Below, one piece after another: positions 18,124-26,602 of a DNA stretch of 57,398 bases; position 1 is the first letter of the stretch, and the number at the start of each line of letters is the position of its first letter. Below the pieces are notes generated by a model. It searched no databases and was not told the DNA's origin. It saw only the letters and a program-made list of their open reading frames with translations. Position numbers and translations under genes: made by a program. This stretch comes from Bacteroidales bacterium (lineage in GTDB: Bacteria > Bacteroidota > Bacteroidia > Bacteroidales > F082), in contig WFZS01000171.1 of the NCBI GenBank assembly GCA_015489465.1, positions 1-57,398 of the forward strand, in the 5' to 3' direction.

Positions 18124-20616
18124 ATGAAGGATAATTATTTAAAAAAATTGCTACCGGTAATTGTTGCCGTTTTGGTGTTTTTATCGTTAACATTAGCATA
18201 TTTTTCACCCTTACTTCAAGGTAAAAAACTGAACCAGCACGATATTATTCAGTGGAAAGGAATGTCAAAAGAGATAGTCGATTACAGGGAAAAAACCGGT
18301 GAAGAACCGTTGTGGACAAATTCAATGTTCGGAGGAATGCCCGCATGGCAAATCTCGGTAGTTTACTCCTCGAATCTAATTAAAAAGGTCGATGAAATTT
18401 TAAAACTGGGATTACCAACACCGGCAAACCTTTTCTTCCTTTATTTTTTGGGATTTTTTGTTTTGTTGTTGGTTTTGAGAATAAATCCGTGGGTAAGTCT
18501 TATAGGAGCCATTGCTTACGCTTTCTCAACATACTTTATCATAATTCTGGGAGCCGGGCACAATTCCAAAGCTCATGCCATTGCTTACATGGCACCTGTT
18601 CTGGCCGGAATAATATGGACATACAGGGGAGAACTATGGAAAGGTTCTTTACTTTTTGCCCTGGCTTTGGCACTGGAAATTAATGCCAATCACGTCCAGA
18701 TAACATATTATCTTTTGTTTTTATTGTTGGGCTATATTATTTACCGTTTCATCGAAGATTACAAACAAAAAAGACTCTCGTATTTTTGGAAAGCGTCAGC
18801 CGTACTGTTGTTGGCGGCAATGCTTGCAGCGGCTACCAATATTACCAATCTTTTGGCTACATACCAATATGCCGAACATACCATGCGCGGTAAACCCGAA
18901 TTGAAAAAAGAAAATTCACAAAACCAGTCGGGCGGACTTGATAAAGATTATATAACGGCTTGGAGTTACGGTATAGGCGAAACGTGGTCGTTTCTAATTC
19001 CCAACGCCAAAGGAGGCGGTTCGGGTTATATAGGTAACATTCCCGAGCTTAAAAAAGTAAAACCGGAGTACCGGAAAATAATCTCGCAACAAAATGCATA
19101 CTGGGGCGACCAGCCGTTTACGGCAGGGCCGGTTTACTTAGGAGCCGTAATAATGTTCCTTTTTGTGCTGGGGATGTTTATCGTGAAAGATAAGTTGAAA
19201 TGGGTTCTTTTTGCGGTAACGGTGCTTGTTGTGTTGCTGGCATGGGGCAGGAATTTTATGACGTTTACGGATCTTTTCATAGACTATTTTCCGCTTTACA
19301 ACAAGTTCCGGACAGTGTCGATGATACTTGTGGTTGCGGAGCTAACGATACCGTTGATAGCTTTCATGGCGGTTAACGAAATATTAAAGGATCCCGATAT
19401 AATTAACAGAAACACTAAAGCGTTTTATATTTCCTTCGGTTTAACCGGAGGTATCGCTTTCCTCTTCTGGCTTATGCCCGCAACATTTTTCGACTTTTTA
19501 AGCCGGAATGAGTTACAACAATTTAATATGTTGAAACAATCGGGAAATGCAGCACAAATAGATGATTTTATGAATAATCTTGTGGCGGTAAGGGTTGAAA
19601 TTTTCCGGGCTGATGCTCTTAGAAGCTTTTTATTTGTTGCGGTTACATCAGGGCTTATTTGGTTTTTTGCCAACAGGAAAGTAAACCGGACGCTGTTTTT
19701 GGTAACATTGGCATTTCTTGTTGTTGCCGACCTTTTCCCCGTAAACAAAAGATATGTTAACAACAACGATTTTGTAAGAAAATCAAAAGTTGACAATCCT
19801 TTCCCTAAAACAAAAGCGGACAATTATATTTTAAAAGATAAAAATCCCGATTACAGGGTCCTTGATTTAACAAAAAATATTTTCAACGATGCCAGCGTTT
19901 CGTATTACCACAAAAGTATAGGCGGTTATCACGCTGCGAAACTTCAAAGATACCAGGATCTTATTGATTATCACCTGATGCCTGAAATAGAAAAACTGAA
20001 AAAGACATTGCAAAAGAACCCGGAAGACCTCAATAAAATATTGAAAGGGTTACAGGTTATCGACATGCTTAATACCAAGTACATAATTTACAACCCTAAT
20101 GCTATACCTATACTAAACCCGTATGCTTTCGGTAATGCCTGGTTCGTAAAAGATTACAAGGAAGTGGCAAATGCAAACGAAGAGATTGATAAAATAGGAA
20201 AGGTTGATTTACAACAAACGGCAGTTATCGATAAAAGATTTGATGATGTTATTAAGAATAAAAATATTGAGTTTGATTCTACGGCTTCTATAAAACTGAT
20301 ATCGTATGCACCCAACAAGCTGGATTACGAATACTCGTCAACCGAACCCGGAATGGTTATTTTCTCGGAAATATATTATCCGGAAGGGTGGAATGCATTT
20401 ATTGACGGTAAACCCGCACGATACTTCAGAGCGGATTATGTTTTGCGCGGTTTGATTGTTCCGGCAGGAAAACATAAAATAGAATTCCGTTTTGAACCGA
20501 AAGTTTGGAAATACGGCAACATAATATCGTTTATTTCATCCTTATTAATTTTATTGCTGGTGTTAGGTTTTATAATATTTGAAATAAAAAAATCAAGAGC
20601 AGCCGGTAAAAAATGA
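18124..20616 (+). CDS. YfhO-family polytopic membrane protein (putative GT-C-like glycosyltransferase)
   Basis: An 830-residue protein with about 13 hydrophobic helices in the first two-thirds and a soluble C-terminal region closed by one last helix (about 800-820). Family hallmarks include the LNQHDIIQWKGM segment, the ELWTNSMFGGMPAWQ-like region (LWTNSMFGGMPAWQ), the GHNSKAHA loop and the late YPEGWNAFIDGKPA motif. YfhO proteins in Firmicutes add sugars to lipoteichoic acid or undecaprenyl-linked carriers; the role in Bacteroidota is not settled. It overlaps the next glycosyltransferase gene by 4 bases (ATGA), pointing to a shared surface-glycan task. Confidence 0.85.
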   Translation: MKDNYLKKLLPVIVAVLVFLSLTLAYFSPLLQGKKLNQHDIIQWKGMSKEIVDYREKTGEEPLWTNSMFGGMPAWQISVVYSSNLIKKVDEILKLGLPTPANLFFLYFLGFFVLLLVLRINPWVSLIGAIAYAFSTYFIIILGAGHNSKAHAIAYMAPVLAGIIWTYRGELWKGSLLFALALALEINANHVQITYYLLFLLLGYIIYRFIEDYKQKRLSYFWKASAVLLLAAMLAAATNITNLLATYQYAEHTMRGKPELKKENSQNQSGGLDKDYITAWSYGIGETWSFLIPNAKGGGSGYIGNIPELKKVKPEYRKIISQQNAYWGDQPFTAGPVYLGAVIMFLFVLGMFIVKDKLKWVLFAVTVLVVLLAWGRNFMTFTDLFIDYFPLYNKFRTVSMILVVAELTIPLIAFMAVNEILKDPDIINRNTKAFYISFGLTGGIAFLFWLMPATFFDFLSRNELQQFNMLKQSGNAAQIDDFMNNLVAVRVEIFRADALRSFLFVAVTSGLIWFFANRKVNRTLFLVTLAFLVVADLFPVNKRYVNNNDFVRKSKVDNPFPKTKADNYILKDKNPDYRVLDLTKNIFNDASVSYYHKSIGGYHAAKLQRYQDLIDYHLMPEIEKLKKTLQKNPEDLNKILKGLQVIDMLNTKYIIYNPNAIPILNPYAFGNAWFVKDYKEVANANEEIDKIGKVDLQQTAVIDKRFDDVIKNKNIEFDSTASIKLISYAPNKLDYEYSSTEPGMVIFSEIYYPEGWNAFIDGKPARYFRADYVLRGLIVPAGKHKIEFRFEPKVWKYGNIISFISSLLILLLVLGFIIFEIKKSRAAGKK

Positions 20617-21938
20617 AAAAGGTTTTAATAATAACCTATTATTGGCCTCCCAATGGAGGTTCCGGTGTACAACGATGGCTTAAATTCAGTAAATATTTAA
20701 GGGATTTCGGTTGGGAACCCGTCATTTACACACCGGAAAACCCTGAGATTGTGCACTTTGACGATTCTCTCGAAAAGGACATTAAGGAGAAAACAACGGT
20801 TGTTAAAACCAAAATATGGGAACCTTTTAGCATTTACAAGGCAATTACCGGGAAAAAGAAAAATGATACTTTAGGAGCGGGGTTTATGTCTGAAAAAAAA
20901 GGTATCTCCTTTACCGAAAAACTTTCCGTTTGGATTCGCAGTAATTTTTTTATTCCTGACGCACGTGTTTTTTGGATAAAGCCATCAGTAAAGTACTTAA
21001 CAAATTATTTAACGGAAAACCCTGTTGATATTATTGTTTCAACGGGTCCTCCGCATAGTATGCATTTAATAGCACTCGGATTAAAAAAGAAACTGCAAAT
21101 TCCTTGGGTTGCCGATTTTAGAGACCCTTGGACAAATATTGACTTTTACGATAAACTGAAATTAACAAAACGGGCCGATAAAAAGCACCGTACACTTGAA
21201 AAAAATGTTTTAAGAAGTGCGGATAAAGTTGTTTCGGTAAGCTGGAACTGGGCTAAAGACTATATAAAAAAAGGAGCGAAAGATGTAGAGGTAATAACCA
21301 ACGGTTACGACCCTGATGACTTTCCCGAAATTAAAAATAACCGGGAAAAAGACGGCTTTATTATCTGTCAGTTCGGATCTGTAAATAAGGATAGAAATCA
21401 TGATGTTTTTTGGAAGGCAATAAGTGATTTGATTAATAAAAATAACGAGGTTAAGGAAAAATTAAAAATATTGTTTATCGGAAGTATTGATTTTTCAGTT
21501 ACCGAATCTATTTCAAAATATAATTTGGAATCACTTGTGGAAAAGATCGGTTATTTACCACATAAAGAGGCACTTGAAACGGCTGCCAAAGCCGATGTTT
21601 TATATTTACCTTTAAACAACACTCCTAATGTCTCGGGAATTATACCCGGAAAAGTATTTGAATATTTGGCTTTGAAAAAACCGATATTGAGCATTGGAGA
21701 TGTTAATGGTGATACGGCCAAGATTCTTAAAGAAACACAAAGCGGTGTTATGTTTGATTTTAACAATAAAAACGGAATAGAGAAGTGGTTATTGGATGCG
21801 TTTCACAATAAAAAAAACCTTGTAACCCATCCTTCAAGCAATATTGAAAAATATTCACGTATAGCATTGACAAAACAAATGGCTTCATTGTTTAACAAAA
21901 TTATAAATGAAAAACCGAATTCAGGTACATTGTTTTAA
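20613..21938 (+). CDS. GT4-type glycosyltransferase
   Basis: A 441-residue cytosolic or membrane-associated GT-B enzyme. The N-terminus has the typical TYYWPPNGGSGVQRW segment (acceptor side), an ADFRDPWT motif at mid-protein, and a C-terminal Rossmann domain with VITNGYD, a Gly-rich linker and SGIIPGKVFEYLALKKPIL, the nucleotide-sugar-binding stretch with the Glu of the EX7E pattern. The sugar donor is unknown. It begins 4 bases inside the end of the YfhO gene, so translation is coupled. Confidence 0.85.
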   Translation: MKKVLIITYYWPPNGGSGVQRWLKFSKYLRDFGWEPVIYTPENPEIVHFDDSLEKDIKEKTTVVKTKIWEPFSIYKAITGKKKNDTLGAGFMSEKKGISFTEKLSVWIRSNFFIPDARVFWIKPSVKYLTNYLTENPVDIIVSTGPPHSMHLIALGLKKKLQIPWVADFRDPWTNIDFYDKLKLTKRADKKHRTLEKNVLRSADKVVSVSWNWAKDYIKKGAKDVEVITNGYDPDDFPEIKNNREKDGFIICQFGSVNKDRNHDVFWKAISDLINKNNEVKEKLKILFIGSIDFSVTESISKYNLESLVEKIGYLPHKEALETAAKADVLYLPLNNTPNVSGIIPGKVFEYLALKKPILSIGDVNGDTAKILKETQSGVMFDFNNKNGIEKWLLDAFHNKKNLVTHPSSNIEKYSRIALTKQMASLFNKIINEKPNSGTLF

Positions 21939-21961
21939 TTACGGGAATTAATTACAAATGA

Positions 21962-21969
21962 TAAATTTG
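21962..21969 (+). promoter_or_regulatory. -7 promoter element (TAAATTTG) before the acyltransferase gene
   Basis: An exact TAnnTTTG match, 25 bases before the ATG at 21995, lying in the 56-base gap after the GT4 gene. It would allow separate transcription of the acyltransferase. Confidence 0.35.
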
Positions 21970-21994
21970 TTAGAATTTTAGAAAATAAGACAAT

Positions 21995-22624
21995 ATGGGA
22001 ATTATTCAATATATATGGAAAATGTATTTAAGGGTTTTAAACCCGACATGTAAAATAAGAGCGTCGTCGTTATCCAGAAATGTACATCTTGAAAAAGGAG
22101 TAACCATTGAACAAGGTAGTCATATACAATGTTCATACATTGGTAAATATACATACATTAATAAATACTGTTTAATAGATAAAAGTACCGAATCAATAGG
22201 ACGTTTCTGTTCAATAGCTTATAATGTTAGAATCGGTCTCGGTTCGCATCCTACAAATTGGGTAAGCACTCACCCTTTTGCTTATGACAAAAAATACGGG
22301 TTTACAAGTAATACGGGTTTTGCTTCCGGTAAAAAAACAGTTGTAGGTAACGATGTTTGGATTGGAGCAAACGCCACAATACTTGCAGGTATTAAAATAG
22401 GTGACGGAGCAATTATAGGTGCCCATTCATTAGTAACAAAAGATGTTGAACCGTATTCGATAGTTGTCGGCGTACCGGCAAAAGTAATTCGCTACCGGTT
22501 TGACAGGGATACAATTCAAAAACTATTGGAAATAAAATGGTGGAACTGGGAAGATGATCTTTTAAGGAAAAAAATCGGTTCATTTGCAAACATTAATAAT
22601 TTTTTAGAAAACGCAAAAGATTAA
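21995..22624 (+). CDS. Hexapeptide-repeat acyltransferase (CatB/LbH type)
   Basis: A 209-residue left-handed beta-helix enzyme. Repeats of the [LIV]-G-x4 type run from about residue 25 to 165. They include IGRFCSIAYNVRIG, a catalytic-type His in the SHPTNWVSTHPF loop, VGNDVWIGANATIL, and the closing IVVGVPAKVIR. This is the xenobiotic/sugar O-acetyltransferase type, often found in O-antigen and capsule loci, where it acetylates a sugar hydroxyl or amine with acetyl-CoA. Its place next to glycosyltransferases fits that. The acceptor is unknown. Confidence 0.88.
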   Translation: MGIIQYIWKMYLRVLNPTCKIRASSLSRNVHLEKGVTIEQGSHIQCSYIGKYTYINKYCLIDKSTESIGRFCSIAYNVRIGLGSHPTNWVSTHPFAYDKKYGFTSNTGFASGKKTVVGNDVWIGANATILAGIKIGDGAIIGAHSLVTKDVEPYSIVVGVPAKVIRYRFDRDTIQKLLEIKWWNWEDDLLRKKIGSFANINNFLENAKD

Positions 22625-22701
22625 CGGTAAGTATAAATCGCTAATTTACCGGACATTTACATTGCAAGTATTAATAAACACCGGGAAAACAATTTTAACC
22701 G

Positions 22702-24183
22702 TTATTCCCCTTTTAACCGTTTAACCGACTTTTTAATGGAATCATTTACATCTTCCGAAATCTTTAGAAAATAAACCGCCGGAACAAATATTACCGTGAT
22801 AACGGAACTTCTTACTATAATATCAACGATAAAATTATCGAATTGCGGAATTAATGTGGAAATATACCAGGTAACAAACCCCGTAATTATTAACAATACA
22901 TGTTTGATATTATAAGGTTGGAATCCGTATTTACGGTAAAGAAATACAAACTTGGAACCACTGTAAAGTAATTTTGATATAAAAGTTGCAAGTGCTGCAC
23001 CTATTATTCCGTAAACCGGAATGAACATCAGATTAGTGACAACTACTATTAATGCAAAAATCAGGAGCAAATATGAGAGCCATTTATATTTGGGCGAGTT
23101 GACAATTATATGCGAACTCGTTCCTGAAAAAACATCGGCTAAATTCGCAAGTCCTATAAATAAAATAACGTATTTACCACTTTCAAACTTATCTCCTATA
23201 ACATAAAATACGTTATTGATATTACCCCAAATACCCGCTAAAATATAAACCCCCGCAATACCGAGCGTAAGAGTACTCTTTTTGTAAATATCGAAAATAT
23301 TTTTCTTGTCATTGTTTTTCCAGGAGTCAGAGATAACTACCGAACTTATTTTCCCCATAGTTCGTAAAGGAATTAAAATCAATGTTCCGAAAAAGAAAGT
23401 AATGGCATATATACCCGCATTGCTTAAACCCAAGTAATGGTCAACCATTATCAAGTCGATATTTTGCACTAACACTCCCGAATAACTAGCCACAATACCG
23501 AAAAACGCAACACTTCCCATTTCTTTAACAAGCTCTTTATTAAGATAGCTGAAATCGGGTTTCAAAAAAAGGACTTTATCCATTAAAAGATCAATAAACA
23601 TTAACACGGCCGGAGCAGCTAAAGAAAATAAATATAGAATTACGAAAACTTTGAAATCTATTAATTTGAAATAGAATAAAGCTATGGCAATTATAGCCAA
23701 TATTCGTTGCACCACCTCTTTGTAAACGGTACCTTTAACGGCATTATATAAAACCCTGTAGTAAGTATCGAAAATACCGTACAAAAGCGTGAAAAACATT
23801 AAAGGTATCACATAATAGTAATATGACACGAAAAGCGGCGATTTGTGTTTGGCATTTTCAATTATATAATCGTGAAATCCCAAATATAAAGCCGTTGAAA
23901 ACAAAAAGCCGGTGAAAGCTACAATAAGTGCTATTCCCAAAAAACCGTGATGTTTTGCAGCGTGATCCCTGAAATGCGGAAATAATTTAACGGTAACATT
24001 ATTAAAACCCAAAACTGCAAATTGTGCCAACAACACCGAATATGAGACAAGAACACGGGTTAACCCTATCTCCTCCGTTGAAAAAATTCGCGGAAATAAT
24101 ATCCCCGAAATCAAAAAACCCAAGAATACTCCCGCATAAGAGTATATAGCTCCGGATATCGATTGTTTTTTTATTATTCCCAA
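22702..24183 (-). CDS. Polysaccharide flippase (Wzx/MATE-like, oligosaccharide repeat-unit exporter)
   Basis: A 493-residue protein with about 14 hydrophobic helices. The N-terminus has the family start KKQSISGAIYSYAGVFLGF and the EEIGLTRVL turn, given here in part; the C-terminal half has the repeated helix pair typical of the polysaccharide transport family. It should flip lipid-linked glycan units across the inner membrane. The start is TTG at 24183; an in-frame stop lies upstream and no ATG fits. It faces the cytidylyltransferase gene across a 103-base divergent promoter region. Confidence 0.85.
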   Translation of the reverse strand: MGIIKKQSISGAIYSYAGVFLGFLISGILFPRIFSTEEIGLTRVLVSYSVLLAQFAVLGFNNVTVKLFPHFRDHAAKHHGFLGIALIVAFTGFLFSTALYLGFHDYIIENAKHKSPLFVSYYYYVIPLMFFTLLYGIFDTYYRVLYNAVKGTVYKEVVQRILAIIAIALFYFKLIDFKVFVILYLFSLAAPAVLMFIDLLMDKVLFLKPDFSYLNKELVKEMGSVAFFGIVASYSGVLVQNIDLIMVDHYLGLSNAGIYAITFFFGTLILIPLRTMGKISSVVISDSWKNNDKKNIFDIYKKSTLTLGIAGVYILAGIWGNINNVFYVIGDKFESGKYVILFIGLANLADVFSGTSSHIIVNSPKYKWLSYLLLIFALIVVVTNLMFIPVYGIIGAALATFISKLLYSGSKFVFLYRKYGFQPYNIKHVLLIITGFVTWYISTLIPQFDNFIVDIIVRSSVITVIFVPAVYFLKISEDVNDSIKKSVKRLKGE

Positions 24184-24218
24184 AGATTCTGATCTTAAAA
24201 TTTCCGAAATTTACTACA

Positions 24219-24226
24219 CAAAAGTA
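24219..24226 (-). promoter_or_regulatory. -7 promoter element (TACTTTTG) of the flippase gene
   Basis: An exact TAnnTTTG match on the minus strand, 35 bases before the TTG start. No -33 TTTG at the right spacing. Confidence 0.4.
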
Positions 24227-24257
24227 ATAATATAACTTTTGCTATTTTAGAATTACA

Positions 24258-24265
24258 TAGTTTTG
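24258..24265 (+). promoter_or_regulatory. -7 promoter element (TAGTTTTG) of the nonulosonate cassette
   Basis: An exact TAnnTTTG match, 21 bases before the ATG at 24287. A TTTG lies upstream but with only 16 bases of spacing. Confidence 0.4.
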
Positions 24266-24286
24266 TAATTCATATAAAAAAACGGT

Positions 24287-25054
24287 ATGGATACAAAAAC
24301 GGGAATAATAATACAGGCACGATATTCTTCAACAAGATTACCCGGAAAACTTTTTATGCCTTTTTACAAAGAAAAAAGAATGATAGACCTGTTTTTGGAA
24401 AATATTGCGGATGATGTAAACAACCGTTATGATATTATCCTTGCTACGTCGGTTAACAAAAATGATGATGTTTTTACCGGTGTTGCAAAAAAGCACGGAA
24501 TAAAACTTTTCAGGGGTAGTGAAAACGATGTTCTCGACAGGATGATTTCGGCAGCAAAAACTAATGGAATAAGCACAATTATAAGAGTTTGTGCCGATAA
24601 CCCTGTTTATGATATTAATGGTACTTTGTCACTTTTGGAAAGTCATAAAAAAGGTGGTAACGACTACACATCTTTCAGCATGGATGAGGGATTGCCTTCA
24701 ATAAAATCACATATAGGTTTGTGGGGCGAAATTGTGGAGTTAAGCGCATTGGAAAAAGCTTTTTCGTTAACGGACGAAAAATTTTATCATGAGCACGTTA
24801 CTAATTACATTTACGGAAATCCGGATAAGTTTAAAATCGAATTGCACAAAGCACCTTATAACTTGTACAAAAGAAAAGAGTTAAGATTGACCGTTGACGA
24901 TATTGTCGATTTTGAGTTGATGAAAAATATCTACAAAACATACGTTGAAAACCGGGGTGAAAAAGTGGATATTTTAAAAATGATCGAATTAATCGATAAA
25001 AACGATAATTTCAAACCGGTTATGAAAGAGCAGATAACAAAATATAAGAAATAA
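24287..25054 (+). CDS. SpsF/CMP-sugar-type cytidylyltransferase
   Basis: A 255-residue nucleotidyltransferase of the CMP-sugar synthetase/SpsF family. It opens with IIIQARYSSTRLPGKL (8-23), where the Arg/Ser/Lys residues bind CTP. It continues with FRGSENDVLDR, VCADNPVYD (metal-binding Asp) and RLTVDD. It should activate a sugar acid, probably a nonulosonate, with CTP. It is 4 bases ahead of the NeuB-type gene, and the two are surely co-transcribed. Family assignment is firm; the sugar is inferred from its neighbours. Confidence 0.87.
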   Translation: MDTKTGIIIQARYSSTRLPGKLFMPFYKEKRMIDLFLENIADDVNNRYDIILATSVNKNDDVFTGVAKKHGIKLFRGSENDVLDRMISAAKTNGISTIIRVCADNPVYDINGTLSLLESHKKGGNDYTSFSMDEGLPSIKSHIGLWGEIVELSALEKAFSLTDEKFYHEHVTNYIYGNPDKFKIELHKAPYNLYKRKELRLTVDDIVDFELMKNIYKTYVENRGEKVDILKMIELIDKNDNFKPVMKEQITKYKK

Positions 25055-25058
25055 GAAG

Positions 25059-26099
25059 ATGGACGAGACTTACATAATTGGAGAAATAGGTCAAAATCAT
25101 AACGGTGACGTAAACATTGCCAAAAAGCTGGTAGATATTGTTGCCGAACCTGTTGTCGATGAGCTTTTCGGGAATGAGTTAAAACCTATGAATGCAGTTA
25201 AGCTTACAAAAAGGGACTTAAACGAAGAACTTTCTTTATCGGCAATGAAAAAGCCGTATATAAACAAACATTCTTTCGGAAAGACTTACGGAGAGCATCG
25301 TGCTTTTCTTGAATTGAGTGATGAAGAGCATTTTGAAGTCTATAAATACGCAAAAAGCAAAGGGCTTGAATTTGTGGATACATTATGTGCCGTAGGGTGT
25401 CTTTCCATTTTTAAATATTTTGAACCCGATAAATTAAAAGTTGCTTCACGCGACCTTACCAACCTCCCTTTGCTGGCTGCACTTGCCGAAACAAAAGTTC
25501 CTATTATTTTATCGACCGGTATGGGCGGGAAAGAGGAACTGGACAAAGCTTTGGATGTAATCACGAAATACCACTCCGACATTACGATTTTGCATTGTTT
25601 ATCCCAATACCCGTCAGAATATAAAAATATAAATCTAAATACGATTCCATATCTTATTGAAAATTACCCCGATTATACCATAGGTTATTCCGACCATTCC
25701 ATAGGCATTATGATTCCCGTTGCAGCTGTGGCGCTGGGCGCCAAGGTTATAGAAAAGCATATTACTTTGGACAGAAATATGAAAGGTACCGACCATGCCG
25801 GGTCATTAGCACCCGACGGAATAAGAAGAATGGTAAGGGATATAAGAAATTTGGAAGCGGCAATGGGGGTTAAGGATATGTTTATCAGCGACTCGATAAA
25901 GGATACAAGAACAAAACTCGAAAGATCTATTGCCACCAAACGGGTTATTAAGAAGGGTGAAACTATTACTTTAAAAGATATACATTTACTAAGTCCGGGT
26001 GACGGATTTAAATGGTTTGAAAAAGATAAGGTTGTAGGCAAAATTGCGACAACCGATATTCCCAAAGATGAAATTATTTATAAAAACATGATTGGATAA
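25059..26099 (+). CDS. NeuB-family sialic-acid/nonulosonate synthase, divergent
   Basis: A 346-residue aldol-condensing enzyme: a NeuB barrel (about 1-275) and a C-terminal SAF/antifreeze-like domain (about 284-346). Seen motifs are EIGQNHNGD (8-16), STGMGG, YSDHSIG, IEKHITLDR and GTDHAGSLAP. NeuB enzymes join phosphoenolpyruvate to a 6-carbon sugar or its phosphate. Two usual motifs differ: the VKFQT stretch reads AVKLTKRDL, preceded by an insertion, and KIASGE reads KVASRDL. This suggests a subfamily with another substrate. Its stop overlaps the start of the phosphatase by one base (TAATG). Confidence 0.87.
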   Translation: MDETYIIGEIGQNHNGDVNIAKKLVDIVAEPVVDELFGNELKPMNAVKLTKRDLNEELSLSAMKKPYINKHSFGKTYGEHRAFLELSDEEHFEVYKYAKSKGLEFVDTLCAVGCLSIFKYFEPDKLKVASRDLTNLPLLAALAETKVPIILSTGMGGKEELDKALDVITKYHSDITILHCLSQYPSEYKNINLNTIPYLIENYPDYTIGYSDHSIGIMIPVAAVALGAKVIEKHITLDRNMKGTDHAGSLAPDGIRRMVRDIRNLEAAMGVKDMFISDSIKDTRTKLERSIATKRVIKKGETITLKDIHLLSPGDGFKWFEKDKVVGKIATTDIPKDEIIYKNMIG

Positions 26100-26602
26100 T
26101 GAACATCAAACTTGTAATAACGGATATTGACGGTGTTTGGACTGACGGCGGAATGTATTATGATGAAACCGGTAACGAATTGAAAAAGTTTAACACATCG
26201 GATAGTGCCGGTGTTATCTTTTTAAGGGATGCCGGTAAAGAAATAGCCGTAATAACGGGAGAAAACACCGTAATAGTTGAAAACAGAACAAAAAAGTTGA
26301 AAATCGAAAATGTTTTTTCAGGTGTTAAAGACAAATTGCAAAAGGCAAAAGAGTTGTGTGAAAAATTGAATATTTCCTTACAGGAGGAGGTTGCTTACAT
26401 CGGTGACGATATTAATGATATAAATCTTTTAAAGGCGGTTAAATTCAGCGGCGCTCCCGCAAATGCCCCCGAATACATAAAAGATCTGGTAACGGTAAAA
26501 TTGAAAAAAAAGGGTGGTGACGGAGCATTTAGAGAGTTTGCAGAAGAATTGTTAAAAGCGGAAAATAAATTTAACGGGATTCTTTCCCGTTACGGTTTAT
26601 AA
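26099..26602 (+). CDS. KdsC-type HAD phosphatase
   Basis: A 167-residue cap-less HAD enzyme of the KdsC (C0) class. The nucleophile motif is DIDGVWTDG (Asp9, Asp11), followed by ITGENT (motif II), a Lys in GVKDK (motif III) and GDDINDINLL (motif IV, Asp103/104/107). KdsC removes phosphate from KDO-8-phosphate; relatives in Bacteroides act on KDN-9-phosphate and lie next to a NeuB-type synthase, as here. I infer a nonulosonate-phosphate substrate. Its 3' end overlaps the end of the opposing gene by 32 bases. Confidence 0.88.
   Translation: MNIKLVITDIDGVWTDGGMYYDETGNELKKFNTSDSAGVIFLRDAGKEIAVITGENTVIVENRTKKLKIENVFSGVKDKLQKAKELCEKLNISLQEEVAYIGDDINDINLLKAVKFSGAPANAPEYIKDLVTVKLKKKGGDGAFREFAEELLKAENKFNGILSRYGL
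26571..26602. other. Convergent gene overlap containing a hairpin
   Basis: The last 32 bases of the phosphatase gene and of the opposing glycosyltransferase-like gene are shared. An inverted repeat AACGGGA/TCCCGTT (26573-26579 and 26585-26591, loop of 5) lies inside the overlap. It has only weak T-rich tails, so it may be a modest bidirectional terminator that is also coding on both strands. Confidence 0.55.

Noticed and set aside
22625-22701. Terminator between the acyltransferase and flippase genes
   Set aside because: A 6-bp CGGTAA/TTACCG pairing exists but has a long loop and no T-run.
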